A stretch of DNA of 14,496 bases from Betaproteobacteria bacterium (GTDB lineage Bacteria; Pseudomonadota; Gammaproteobacteria; Burkholderiales; Burkholderiaceae): positions 1-14,496 of the forward strand of contig JAGWXN010000051.1 in the NCBI GenBank assembly GCA_018969885.1, written 5' to 3'. Positions within the stretch are counted from its first letter, which is position 1. Each line of letters begins with the position of its first letter. The notes under the pieces are model-generated. The model ran no database searches. It was given only the letters and a program-made list of their open reading frames with translations, and was not told the origin of the DNA. Positions 1 to 7,774 of this stretch are shown piece by piece. The translations under genes and the position numbers were made by a program.

Positions 1-3000
1 GTTTCAGTTGCGGCGCCTTCGGCGGTATCGGTACCGTCGCCCGCACCCTCACCAGTCTCGGTCTCTGCCTCGGTCGAACTACCAAAGCCATCGAGCCCGA
101 AGGGCAGCTCGAATCCGGCAGTGAGCGCCTCGAGATCCACCAGCAGCGGATCGAGATCGGGGTTGACGAAACTCTCGAAGAGTTCAGGCGTGTCGATCGT
201 GATGTCATCAAAGATCAGTTCGACCTGACGGCCCAGCAGCGTGAAACTGACCGAGGGAGCGGCGATGATGAATTGCGACGGCAGAATCTGCAGTGTCTCA
301 AGGCTGGGGCCGTCTTCTTCCGCATCCTCGCCTTCTTCTTCGCTGAAGAGATCGCAGGGACATTCGCCCGCGTGATCGACCGGGCGGAAATAGACCTCGG
401 GCTCGAACACCGGCATCTCGGGAATGAACTCGCCCTCGAGCACCAGCGCCTTGAGGTCGATCAGCTCGGTGAGCGTGGTGTTCAGCCAACCGGCGCGCAG
501 CGCCAGGCCCCATTCATACTCCTGTCCCCCGTGCTCCACCACGCCCATCGGCATGTCGAACTCGAAAAGCGGCAGCCGCGGATCGGGCAGGATCAGATCG
601 ATGTTCAGTTCGGGCGCGGCAAACAGCATGTCGCCTAACGGAATCGACGGCACCTCGAAATGCACGCCGAGTTCACGTTCAGCCACTTTCCAGTCGGTGG
701 CGTCGTCCTCCTCGATTCCCTTCAGGAACTCAACCACCCGCAGGTCTTTCCAGCCCGCTCCCACCTTGAAACCGACGTCGTAGTTTTTGCCGCCGATTGG
801 GATGGAAAAGAGCGATACCTCGCGCTCGAGGTAAGGCATCTCGGTATCGAGCAGCGCATTGAGCTGCTTGATCTGATCGAGCATGCCCGGCAGCGGAATC
901 AGCTCGTACCAGTAGCCCGTGTTGGTGTAGTCGGTCTCGGCCAGATCGATTTCATCGTCGGGCCCCATGTAGCGGTAGATGCGGCCGGGTTCGCCGCCGG
1001 CTTCATGGTCATCATCCAACAGCACCTGCTCGCCAAAGGCGATTTCGGTGAGGCCGTTGCCGCTTTTGTGATCGACCCGGAAATATTCGCCGTCGCTTTC
1101 CTCATCGGGTGTGGTGGCGGTGGCGATGACGGTGATGTCAGCGGTAATCGAGGGGGCATCGCTTGCCTCGATCGATAGTTCGCCCCCCACCACCACGCTT
1201 CGCGAATCAAGCGCCTGCCAGCGGTCGGTGTCGGAGTAGTCTTCTTCAGCGAGATCGACTTCGCCTGCCTCACCCAGATAGCGGTAAACCTTGCCGGCAT
1301 CTCCGCCATCGAGATGTCCGCTGGAAACCACCACCTGCGTGCCGGGCTCGATATCTTGCGTGGCCTCGCGGCTTTCATGGTCGATACGGAAAAACGCGCG
1401 GTCGCTTGGCGTGGCCACCTGGCGAACATAAGCGTCGGCCTTGGTGCTCACCGCATTCGAAGCGAGCACCACGCTCGCCGCCGACCCCGAACCCTCGGAA
1501 ACCGCCTCGTTACTGATGGTGGCTTCCAGCGTGGCGGTCATGGTGCCGCTCACCGACATGTCACCGCCGATGTCGAGCACCACCTGGTCGATGGCCGCCA
1601 GCACTTCGGCCGGGTTTTCATCACCGATGCTGGTGCCAAGCAGTGCATCGATGGTCTGGGTGAAAAGGTCCTGAGCTTCCCAGCCGATGGTGTTGTAGGC
1701 GAGCGTGACGCCGACCGCGGTGCCGCCTGAGGTGATGCTTGCCTCGTTCTCGGCCGAAATGCCAGACTCGTTTTCAGCCTCGACCGTGAGGTCACCGCCC
1801 GCAATCACCTCGCTGCGCGTGATGGTGGCGCGCGCACTGCTCAGGACCAGGTTGGTGGCGATCGCGCCATTGACCGCAATCGGAATCGTGGCAGCCGGCC
1901 CGCCTTCGTCGGTCACGCCGGTGCCGGCATCGCCAGCCGCGGCTGAATCGGTCGCGCTGCTGCTTGTGCCGGATCCGCTTGTGCCGGACCCGCTCGCGGC
2001 TGTGCCCGCGCCTCCTCCCGAGGCACCGCCGCCCGCCTCGCCGCCTGCTGCGGTGTCTTCACCCGCTCCGGCTAGCTCTGCCACCGGATCCTCAGCCTCT
2101 TCCGCCTCTTCCTCGGAGAGCGTCTCGCAGGTGCCGGACAAGGCCGAATTGATCTGCGCGAGCTCGAGCGCAAACACCGATACATCACCGCCCGCATCGA
2201 TATTCATGCGGTCGATACCCGCGTCGACATCGCCACGCACATCGTTTCGTGCAGCGACCCCGCCCAGCGCGGCGCCGCCGCCGCTGGTGGCCTCCAGGCT
2301 CACCTCGGCGTCGATCACCGCTGAATCGTTGGCGGCGACCTCGATCGAGCCGCCAATCAGCGCGCTCACCCGATCGGAGATTGCGCGAGCGCTGCTGTCG
2401 GCCTCGCCCGGGCCGGTGAGAATCGGGCTCACCCAGGCAAGCGTTCGGGTGCTGACCTTGTTGCTGGCCAGCACGAAGCTCGCCGCTGCCCCGTCGGCAT
2501 TGGCCGCGGCTTCGTTACTGATGGTGGCCGTGATGTGCGCGCCCTGATCAGCGCCAGGCTCTTCGTCGAGCGCACCCGCCTGAACCTTCACATCGCCTGC
2601 AACTGCAAACCCGGTGTTGACGACACGCGCGCTGATGAGCGCCGGCTGCTCATCGCCGATGCTGGTGCCGAGCAGCGCATCGAGGCTGTTGAAAAGCACG
2701 TTCTGCGCTTCCCAGCCGATGGTGTTGAAAGCCAGCGTGACACCGACCGCAGTGCCATCCGAGCTCATTGCCGCGAAGTTGTTCGCCTCGATGGTGGAGA
2801 CATTGTCAGCACCGACGGTGAGGTCGCCCTCAACCAGCAGGTCGCTATTGGAGATGACCGCATTCGCGCGACTCAACACCATGTTGGTGGAGATCAGCGC
2901 GTTCACCGCAAGGCTGGGCGGCGCAGGCGGTTCGGGTGCCAGATCGGTGGGGCTGTCGCCACCGGCGGTGGTGTCGGCGCCGGCATCGGTACCCGTGTCA

Positions 3001-6000
3001 GCGGCTGCATCACTTGCGCCCGTATCGGCCGTGGCACCATCGGTGGCGGCGCCTGCGTCACCTTCAGCAGGGACTTCCTCAGGCTCAGTCGCCTCCTCGG
3101 CGGGCGCCTCTTCCTCCGCGGCTGCGCTATGGGTTTCACCGCTCAGGCAGGCCTCGATCGATGCGCCTTCAAGCGCCATCACCGTGAGCTCGCCGCCCGA
3201 GATGGCGTCGACCCGATCAAGCTCGGCGTCGGCGCTGCTCCGAAGATCGTTACGCGCGACCAGCCCGCCGACCGCCACCGCGCCACCGCTCTCGGTGACC
3301 ATGCAGACCTGCGCCTGGATCGACGCGGTGTCAGCCGCGCTCACCTCGATGCCTTCGCCCGCGACCAACTGTACGCGCGGCGATGCTGCGTTCTCGGGGC
3401 TGATCCGCGTCGCCGCGCGCGAAGCAATCATGTTGCTCGCCAGCACGAATCCAGCAGCGGTGCTCGCGCCGCTCGAAGCGGTGGTGCGTTCGATATTGGC
3501 GGCAACGCTCTCTTCGGTTTCGGCCGAAATGCTGATTGCGCCCTCGGCCGACAGGTCGGCGCTGCGAATCGTGGTGACGACCCCGGCCGGCTGCTCATCG
3601 CCGATGTCGGTGCCGAGCAGGGCATCGACGGTGGCAAACAGAACGTTCTGCGCTTCCCAGCCGATGGTGTTGAAGGCGAGTGTCACGCCAATCGCGGTGC
3701 CGCCGGCCTCGGCGGCAGCCGCGTTTTCGGCCTCGATCGACGAGGCGTTGCTACCGGCCACCTCGAGGTCGCCGGCTGCGGTGATCGTTGAATCCAGTAT
3801 GGAGGTGTTGACCTCGGCGAGCACCAGATTGGTTGCGATGATGCCGTTGAAGGCAAAGCTCGCGTCTTCCTTCTCCTCGACGCCGGTGGTGCCGCCGCCC
3901 GCGGGCGCCTCATCCTCTGCAGCACTTCCGTCGCCAGCCGCGTCCCCACCCTCGCCGGCCGTTCCGCCGTCAGCGGCCGCTTCCTCATCGGCGGCACCGC
4001 CCTCTTCCGCCTCTTCCTCTTCCTGCTCTTCCAGCGGCTGATCAGTGATCAGGGCCGTCAGCGTGGCCGAGCCGTCACCCGTGATCGACACATCGCCGTC
4101 GATCTCAAGGTTCGCCTGCTCAACCAGGGTCGTGACGGCACTACGCAGATCATTGCGTGCAACCAGGCCCCCAAGTGAGGCGCCTCCGGCGGCTTCGGCC
4201 GACAGACTCACTCGCGAGGCGACGCCCGCGGTATCGCTCGCCTCGACCGTGAGGCTGCCCGCGGTGTGCGGGTCAACGCCTGGCAAGTCGGTGAGAAGCG
4301 CTGAGGCCCGCGAACTCAGCATGTTGCTCGCGAGCACAAAGCTCGCCGAGGCCCCGCCTTCGGAAGCCACCGAGTTTTCGATGTCGGCCGTGATCTGCGG
4401 CTCGGACACCGCACTTAGCGTGAGGTCTTCGCCGACCTCGATCACGGTGCGGGCGATTTCAGCGCGAACCTCAGCGGGTGCCTCATCGCCAATGCTGGTG
4501 CCAAGCAGTGCATCGATCGCGGCAAACAGGATGTTCTGTGATTCCCAACCGATGGTGTTGAAGGCGAGCGTGACACCGGCAGCCACTCCGCCGGTGCTCT
4601 CGGTGGTGGCAGCGTTGCTCGCTTCTATCGTTGAGACGTTTTCGGCTTCGACGCCCAGGCTGCCGAGGATCGTGACCTCGCTGTCCAAAAGCTCGGCGGT
4701 GGCCGTGTTCAGCACCAGGTTGGTGGCAATCAGCGCGTTGACCGATAGCGCACCCCCGCCTGCTGCCCCGCCGCTCGTCGTGTCCTCACCGCTTCCGGCA
4801 TCGGTGCCGGTGTCTGTACCCGTGTCAGCGCCGGTGCCGGTGTCCGTTGCCGTTCCGCTGTCGGCAGCCGGGTCATCGGCTGCGGCCTCCCCTTCTGCAC
4901 CTTCTTCTTCGAATTCTGATTCGCTGCCGGCGCTCACTTCGCCACTGAGCGATGCGGTGATCGACGCATCCGAGGTGCCGCCAATCGTGACATCCACCCC
5001 GGCATCGAGCGCCGCATCGGTGACCGAGGCAAGCACCCCTGCCCGCATGTCATTACGCACGACGATGCCGCCCACCGCCATCGCGGCGCCGCCGCCGGAG
5101 GACGCCGCTGCCGTCATGGTGACGTCGGCTTCGATTGCGGATTCATCTTCGGCCTCGACGGAGATTGAACCCCCCGCTTCGATCGCGACGAGGCCCGCGT
5201 CGTCGTCGTTGTGCCCTCGGATCAGCGCGCGCGTTTCGGCCCGTACCCGGTTGCTTGCAAGAATGCCCGAGGCACCGACCGATGACGCGGCCGCGGCACC
5301 CGCATTGGCTTCGGATTCGTTGCTGACTTCCGCGGTGAGCGCGATCGCGTCGACCGCGCGCACGCTGATGTCGCCGCCCGCTGACAGATCGGTACCCATC
5401 ACGAGCGCGGTGGTCTCGAGCGGGAGTTCATCAGTGAGGAGATCGGTGCCGAGCAGCGCGTTGATTCCAGCCAGCGCAATGTTGCCCATGTCCCAGCCGA
5501 CCGCATTAAACGCAAGCGAAATTCCGCCCGCTGCGCCCGGCGCATTGGTGACCGTGCTGCCCGCCGAGGTTGAGCTTTCGATTTCGGTTGCGTTCAGTGC
5601 CTCGACAACGATGTTGCCCTCGTCGCCCGCACTGATTGTGCTCGATTCGACAATCGCTTCAACGGCACCTGTGAGCTGAGTCCAAGCGATCGTGCCGCCC
5701 AAGGACAATGAAAATGTTTCAGAGGCCTCTTCCTCGTCACCCACCACAGCCAGGGACTCGGTCACGGCGCTCATCGAGCCTTCGCTCGAGGCGATCACGG
5801 CGAAGTCGCCCGCCTCCACCTCGGCATCGGACACCTGCGCAAGCACACCGCGATCAACGGTGGCGCTCGCCACCGCCACGCCAATCTGAATGCTTTTGAC
5901 CAGCGGCAACTCAGCTGAGAAGCCCGCGCTTTCGGCCGAATACACCGAATCGTCACGCGCGACCATCGCCACCGCGCCCGGCGCGGTGATGGTGACCTCC

Positions 6001-7433
6001 GAAAGCCTCACCTCGGTCGTGCCCTCGGCGTTGAGCTTGGCGACCTTGCCGCGTGAACTTGCCGAACTGCTGGTGAGCGCATAGATGCCGAGCGCCGACG
6101 CATCGATATCAGCGCCCGCCACCATGGCAAGCACGTTATCAATGATGTCGATCGTCTGAACACCGACCAGGTTCGACTCGACCGAACCATTGATGCCGGC
6201 AGTGGGCTCCTCTTCGCTGTCATCGCCCGGCGCATCGAGCGAGGCCGCCGAGACCTGCACCGAGGGCGCGTTGCCGTCTTTGGGCGGCGCAAGCGACACC
6301 TCGAACCCACCGTCCCCGAGACTCGCCTGGGTGTTGCGGACGATTTCGATGCGGCTGATGCCCAGATCAAAACCGCCGGTGAAGGCACTGACCAGGCTGC
6401 CTGCGGTATCAAGGATCGCTGCGTAGCGGCTGCGATCAACCGCCTCGATCAGAACATCGATGCCCTCGCTGTCGTCTTCGGCGTCGACGATGAGCCGCGC
6501 ACCGCCCGCCACAACCGCCGAGGTGGTCTGGATGGATGTGATGTCGACCGTGCCAAAGCCACCCTCACCCTCAACGGTGAACAGGTTTTCGGTGATAGCG
6601 ACCACCTCGAGCGAGCGCGCCTCGATCAGCGCACTGCCGCCGACGCGCGCGATCGCGCTGGTGCTCGCCTCGATATCGAGGTTGGCGATGACCCCGGTGG
6701 ACTCCAGGCCCACCTGGGCGCCTACCACCGACTCGAGCATCACCGCGCCGCCCGAGCGCACCGTGCCATCGATGATGACCGAGGTGTTGAGCGCTACCGT
6801 GTCGTCTTCGAGCTCGTCGGCCTCGAGAAGTTGCTGGGCCTTGAGCAGCACATTGCCGCCGACCTGCAGCGTCTTGCCCGCGGGCAGCAGAATCGACTCA
6901 CTTTCCACGAGCAGCGCTGCGGTGTCGAGCGAGAGGCTGTCGAAGGTGACCTTGTCGACCCCATCCAGACCGCGAATGCCGAGTGCGCCGGTGGGCTTCG
7001 CGAAGATCAGCTCATAAAGTTCGCTGCTCCCGGAGAGTTTGAGGCGACCATCGGGCTGCTGGCTGAGGAGCACCTCGTCATCGCCCGCTCCCAGGTCGAT
7101 CAGAAGATTGGTGGGGGCGCTGTTGAGTTCGAGCACTTTCCCGCCGCCGCTTTGCAGCTGGTTGCTCTGGGTGGCGCCTCGGGTGAGGTCAACGCGGATT
7201 GCGCCCTGTGAGATGTCGGCAATGGTCGGGAGATCGGAGGTGCGATCACCCACCTCGATCACGACGTTGGCGGCGGCGAGCGGCTCCTCGGCCTCGGGCC
7301 GCGACTGCTGAATCATCGGCTCGGCCGATAGCAGCACGCGGTCTTCCAGCCGCTCGACGTGTGCGCGACTGCGCGCCCAGGCCAATCGACGCCCTTTAGG
7401 CGACCAGCGTTTAAATCTTCTGCCAGAACTCAA
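1..7433 (-). CDS. Giant LEPR-XLL repeat exoprotein (adhesin-like), C-terminus beyond window
   Basis: I translated this strand by hand from 7433 to base 3 and found no stop, giving at least 2477 residues. The start is TTG (7433-7431), preceded by AAGGGGAG at 6 nt spacing and by an in-frame TAA at 7448-7446, so no start lies further upstream. Residues 26-39 read VERLEDRVLLSAEP, a LEPR-XLL-type motif typical of the N-terminus of very large repetitive exoproteins. Around residues 108-120 is an RTX-like LIDLGAGDDEVLL. Five repeat units of about 300-345 aa fill residues 575 to about 2013. A tandem YRY...DY module pair covers about 2014-2181, then comes a unique C-terminal region with an internal duplication. 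Composition is very rich in Ala, Gly, Ser, Thr, Asp and Glu, and Cys is rare. No classical signal peptide is visible; the basic N-terminus before the motif may serve sorting. The role as a surface adhesin is inferred from family and architecture. The secretion route is not visible. Confidence 0.9.
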   Translation of the reverse strand, partial: MSSGRRFKRWSPKGRRLAWARSRAHVERLEDRVLLSAEPMIQQSRPEAEEPLAAANVVIEVGDRTSDLPTIADISQGAIRVDLTRGATQSNQLQSGGGKVLELNSAPTNLLIDLGAGDDEVLLSQQPDGRLKLSGSSELYELIFAKPTGALGIRGLDGVDKVTFDSLSLDTAALLVESESILLPAGKTLQVGGNVLLKAQQLLEADELEDDTVALNTSVIIDGTVRSGGAVMLESVVGAQVGLESTGVIANLDIEASTSAIARVGGSALIEARSLEVVAITENLFTVEGEGGFGTVDITSIQTTSAVVAGGARLIVDAEDDSEGIDVLIEAVDRSRYAAILDTAGSLVSAFTGGFDLGISRIEIVRNTQASLGDGGFEVSLAPPKDGNAPSVQVSAASLDAPGDDSEEEPTAGINGSVESNLVGVQTIDIIDNVLAMVAGADIDASALGIYALTSSSASSRGKVAKLNAEGTTEVRLSEVTITAPGAVAMVARDDSVYSAESAGFSAELPLVKSIQIGVAVASATVDRGVLAQVSDAEVEAGDFAVIASSEGSMSAVTESLAVVGDEEEASETFSLSLGGTIAWTQLTGAVEAIVESSTISAGDEGNIVVEALNATEIESSTSAGSTVTNAPGAAGGISLAFNAVGWDMGNIALAGINALLGTDLLTDELPLETTALVMGTDLSAGGDISVRAVDAIALTAEVSNESEANAGAAAASSVGASGILASNRVRAETRALIRGHNDDDAGLVAIEAGGSISVEAEDESAIEADVTMTAAASSGGGAAMAVGGIVVRNDMRAGVLASVTDAALDAGVDVTIGGTSDASITASLSGEVSAGSESEFEEEGAEGEAAADDPAADSGTATDTGTGADTGTDTGTDAGSGEDTTSGGAAGGGALSVNALIATNLVLNTATAELLDSEVTILGSLGVEAENVSTIEASNAATTESTGGVAAGVTLAFNTIGWESQNILFAAIDALLGTSIGDEAPAEVRAEIARTVIEVGEDLTLSAVSEPQITADIENSVASEGGASASFVLASNMLSSRASALLTDLPGVDPHTAGSLTVEASDTAGVASRVSLSAEAAGGASLGGLVARNDLRSAVTTLVEQANLEIDGDVSITGDGSATLTALITDQPLEEQEEEEAEEGGAADEEAAADGGTAGEGGDAAGDGSAAEDEAPAGGGTTGVEEKEDASFAFNGIIATNLVLAEVNTSILDSTITAAGDLEVAGSNASSIEAENAAAAEAGGTAIGVTLAFNTIGWEAQNVLFATVDALLGTDIGDEQPAGVVTTIRSADLSAEGAISISAETEESVAANIERTTASSGASTAAGFVLASNMIASRAATRISPENAASPRVQLVAGEGIEVSAADTASIQAQVCMVTESGGAVAVGGLVARNDLRSSADAELDRVDAISGGELTVMALEGASIEACLSGETHSAAAEEEAPAEEATEPEEVPAEGDAGAATDGATADTGASDAAADTGTDAGADTTAGGDSPTDLAPEPPAPPSLAVNALISTNMVLSRANAVISNSDLLVEGDLTVGADNVSTIEANNFAAMSSDGTAVGVTLAFNTIGWEAQNVLFNSLDALLGTSIGDEQPALISARVVNTGFAVAGDVKVQAGALDEEPGADQGAHITATISNEAAANADGAAASFVLASNKVSTRTLAWVSPILTGPGEADSSARAISDRVSALIGGSIEVAANDSAVIDAEVSLEATSGGGAALGGVAARNDVRGDVDAGIDRMNIDAGGDVSVFALELAQINSALSGTCETLSEEEAEEAEDPVAELAGAGEDTAAGGEAGGGASGGGAGTAASGSGTSGSGTSSSATDSAAAGDAGTGVTDEGGPAATIPIAVNGAIATNLVLSSARATITRSEVIAGGDLTVEAENESGISAENEASITSGGTAVGVTLAYNTIGWEAQDLFTQTIDALLGTSIGDENPAEVLAAIDQVVLDIGGDMSVSGTMTATLEATISNEAVSEGSGSAASVVLASNAVSTKADAYVRQVATPSDRAFFRIDHESREATQDIEPGTQVVVSSGHLDGGDAGKVYRYLGEAGEVDLAEEDYSDTDRWQALDSRSVVVGGELSIEASDAPSITADITVIATATTPDEESDGEYFRVDHKSGNGLTEIAFGEQVLLDDDHEAGGEPGRIYRYMGPDDEIDLAETDYTNTGYWYELIPLPGMLDQIKQLNALLDTEMPYLEREVSLFSIPIGGKNYDVGFKVGAGWKDLRVVEFLKGIEEDDATDWKVAERELGVHFEVPSIPLGDMLFAAPELNIDLILPDPRLPLFEFDMPMGVVEHGGQEYEWGLALRAGWLNTTLTELIDLKALVLEGEFIPEMPVFEPEVYFRPVDHAGECPCDLFSEEEGEDAEEDGPSLETLQILPSQFIIAAPSVSFTLLGRQVELIFDDITIDTPELFESFVNPDLDPLLVDLEALTAGFELPFGLDGFGSSTEAETETGEGAGDGTDTAEGAATE
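450..569 (-). repeat. C-terminal region duplication, copy 2
   Basis: Encodes LFEFDMPMGVVEHGGQEYEW, then GLALRAGWLNTT and LTELIDLK. It matches copy 1 with a 4-5 residue insertion after the P-M-G. It lies between proline-rich segments (VPSIPLGDML before, FIPEMPVFEPEV after). Confidence 0.6.
717..818 (-). repeat. C-terminal region duplication, copy 1
   Basis: Encodes VSLFSIPIGGKNYDVGF, then KVGAGWKDLRVVEFLKG. It aligns with the segment at 450-569 over the pattern F-x-[IM]-P-[IM]-G, G-[KQ]-x-Y-[DE]-x-G-[FL], A-G-W and E-[FL]-[LI]. I do not recognise this domain. Confidence 0.6.
891..1085 (-). repeat. YRY...DY module, copy 2
   Basis: About 65 aa: YFRVDHKSGN, FGEQVLLDDDHEAGG, RIYRYMGPDDEIDLAETDY, then TGYWYEL. 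It is the second copy of the preceding module. The two are joined by a short VGGELSIEASDAPSITADI stretch that resembles a sub-repeat of the large units. Confidence 0.7.
1203..1394 (-). repeat. YRY...DY module, copy 1
   Basis: About 64 aa running from FFRIDHES through GTQVVVSSGHLDGG and KVYRYLGEAGEVDLAEEDYS to DRWQALDS. Copy 2 lies 309 bp (103 codons) further along the protein. I recall closely similar modules, with a VYEY-x-G and DYxDTxxW pattern, between repeats of other giant LEPR-XLL or leukotoxin-LktA-type adhesins; that is from memory, not a search. Confidence 0.7.
1395..1883 (-). repeat. Exoprotein repeat unit 5 (truncated copy)
   Basis: About 163 aa (residues 1851-2013). It keeps the opening AVNGAIATNLVL, the core GVTLAYNTIGWEAQD, IDALLGTSIGDENPA and the second sub-repeat SVVLASNAVSTKADAYV. 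The third sub-repeat (GGLVARND in other units) is missing; the YRY...DY modules begin in its place. Confidence 0.75.
1884..2915 (-). repeat. Exoprotein repeat unit 4
   Basis: 344 aa (residues 1507-1850), the longest unit. In order it has SLAVNALISTNMVL, GVTLAFNTIGWEAQN, LDALLGTSIGDEQPA, SFVLASNKVSTRT, GGVAARNDVR and a linker of about 75 aa (1890-2125). The linker starts EEEAEEAEDP and turns into a Gly/Ser/Thr/Ala-rich stretch with SGSGTSGSGTSSS. The core lies 1032 bp from that of unit 5. Part of the extra length comes from the longer linker. Confidence 0.85.
2916..3860 (-). repeat. Exoprotein repeat unit 3
   Basis: 315 aa (residues 1192-1506). In order it has SFAFNGIIATNLVL, GVTLAFNTIGWEAQN, VDALLGTDIGDEQPA, AGFVLASNMIASRA, GGLVARNDLRSS and a long acidic linker of about 67 aa (2916-3125) containing DTGTDAGADTT. 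The core lies 945 bp from that of unit 4. Confidence 0.85.
3861..4751 (-). repeat. Exoprotein repeat unit 2
   Basis: About 297 aa (residues 895-1191). In order it has LSVNALIATNLVL, the core GVTLAFNTIGWESQN followed by IDALLGTSIGDE, then SFVLASNML, then GGLVARNDLR. It closes with an acidic Glu/Ala/Gly/Asp linker of about 55 aa (3861-4050). The core lies 948 bp from that of unit 1 and 888 bp from that of unit 3. Confidence 0.85.
4752..5711 (-). repeat. Exoprotein repeat unit 1 (divergent copy)
   Basis: About 320 aa (residues 575-894). It starts with a degenerate form of the unit opening (SLSLGGTIAWTQL where later units have SLAVNALISTN) and a divergent core, ISLAFNAVGWDMGN. It continues with GILASNRV and GGIVVRND sub-repeats and ends in an acidic linker of about 57 aa (4755-4920) containing DTGTDTGTDAG. 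It is the least conserved of the five units. Confidence 0.75.
7317..7358 (-). other. LEPR-XLL-type N-terminal sorting motif
   Basis: This segment encodes residues 26-39, VERLEDRVLLSAEP, after a basic stretch beginning SSGRRFKRW. The family pattern is roughly L-E-P-R-x-L-L-S-A; here E-D-R replaces E-P-R, a variant also common in large planctomycete exoproteins. The motif lies near the N-terminus of very large secreted or surface repeat proteins, which matches its place here. Its exact function is not established to my knowledge. Confidence 0.8.
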
Positions 7434-7439
7434 AGGACT

Positions 7440-7447
7440 CTCCCCTT
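7440..7447 (-). promoter_or_regulatory. Shine-Dalgarno of the giant exoprotein, fixing a TTG start
   Basis: On the minus strand AAGGGGAG is followed by six bases and then TTG. The stop TAA in the same frame overlaps the first bases of this site. No ATG occurs in frame until after the LEPR-XLL motif, at residue 40. The TTG is therefore the best start, and start prediction limited to ATG would cut off the motif. Confidence 0.75.
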
Positions 7448-7543
7448 AGGGACGTTCAAACCCACTGCGCTACCGGGAAATCGTGAGCAGACGCTGTCAA
7501 CGGGAACTGATTGCTTTGGGACATCTCGGACGAACACAAAAGC

Positions 7544-7567
7544 GGCATGGGCCGATGGGCCGATGCC
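7544..7567. promoter_or_regulatory. Candidate operator: interrupted dyad with tandem GGGCCGAT
   Basis: The 24 bases read GGCAT-G-GGCC-GATG-GGCC-G-ATGCC. The arms pair at 9 of 10 positions around a 4-base centre, and the same stretch contains the octamer GGGCCGAT twice in tandem (7549-7564). It lies about 110 bp upstream of the exoprotein start and about 210 bp upstream of the kinase start. A binding site for the adjacent response regulator is possible; the sequence does not prove it. It could also form an RNA hairpin in a long exoprotein leader. Confidence 0.45.
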
Positions 7568-7737
7568 GAACGAGCGTGTTGCGCCAACTTCAATGCGCGT
7601 CCTGCGCTTTCAACCCCCAGTTTCTGCTAACTCTCCCCGCTAAATCACTGAAAAGATTGCCGCTTTCAATTGTGGCGATTTTCGAAGAATTCGTCAGCCC
7701 TCCAATTTCGACAGATTCCGACCAATTCGCACCGGGG

Positions 7738-7766
7738 TTGGTGGCCAGGGCGACTGCGCTTAGACT
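7738..7766 (+). promoter_or_regulatory. Sigma70-like promoter of the kinase-regulator operon
   Basis: TTGGTG (7738-7743), a 17-bp spacer, then TAGACT (7761-7766). Transcription would begin about 7 bases later, at or next to the GTG at 7775. That spacing suggests a leaderless message, and no Shine-Dalgarno precedes this GTG. The TAxxxT -10 and the optimal spacer are seen; the activity is inferred. Confidence 0.5.
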
Positions 7767-7774
7767 CGGGCGCC

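Larger units (their letters stand above)
7434..7774. other. Divergent intergenic region between exoprotein and kinase genes
   Basis: 341 bp separate the two divergent starts, and I find no convincing gene here. The part from about 7621 to 7735 is less GC-rich than the surroundings, as expected of promoters. It holds a dyad at 7544-7567, a small GTTGCGCCAAC inverted repeat at 7578-7588 and a sigma70-like promoter next to the kinase start. For the exoprotein, TTGACA occurs on the minus strand at 7500-7495, but I see no good -10 at 16-18 bp from it. Confidence 0.7.

Noticed and set aside
2535..3791. Plus-strand open frame of 418 aa
   Set aside because: It is another antisense frame over units 3 and 4. 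It has no recognisable domain and its repetitive features mirror the minus-strand repeats.
4755..4920. CRISPR-like or satellite DNA in the GGTGCCGGTGTC-rich stretches
   Set aside because: The repeats are short, imperfect and codon-phased, and encode Asp-Thr-Gly runs. They are protein low-complexity linkers, not an array with spacers.
1705..5679. Long plus-strand open frames (about 280, 475 and 544 aa) opposite the giant gene
   Set aside because: They are Ala/Ser/Pro-rich antisense shadows of the repetitive minus-strand frame. The minus frame is continuous across all of them and carries the recognisable motifs and repeats.
7390..7402. CGCCCTTTAGGCG inverted repeat as a terminator
   Set aside because: It lies within the first codons of the exoprotein, has only a 4-bp stem and no T-run.
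7670..7774. Longer kinase N-terminus from the TTG at 7670
   Set aside because: The extra 35 residues would place an unusual stretch before the signal-like segment, and the best promoter lies inside it. GTG at 7775 is preferred, though not proven.
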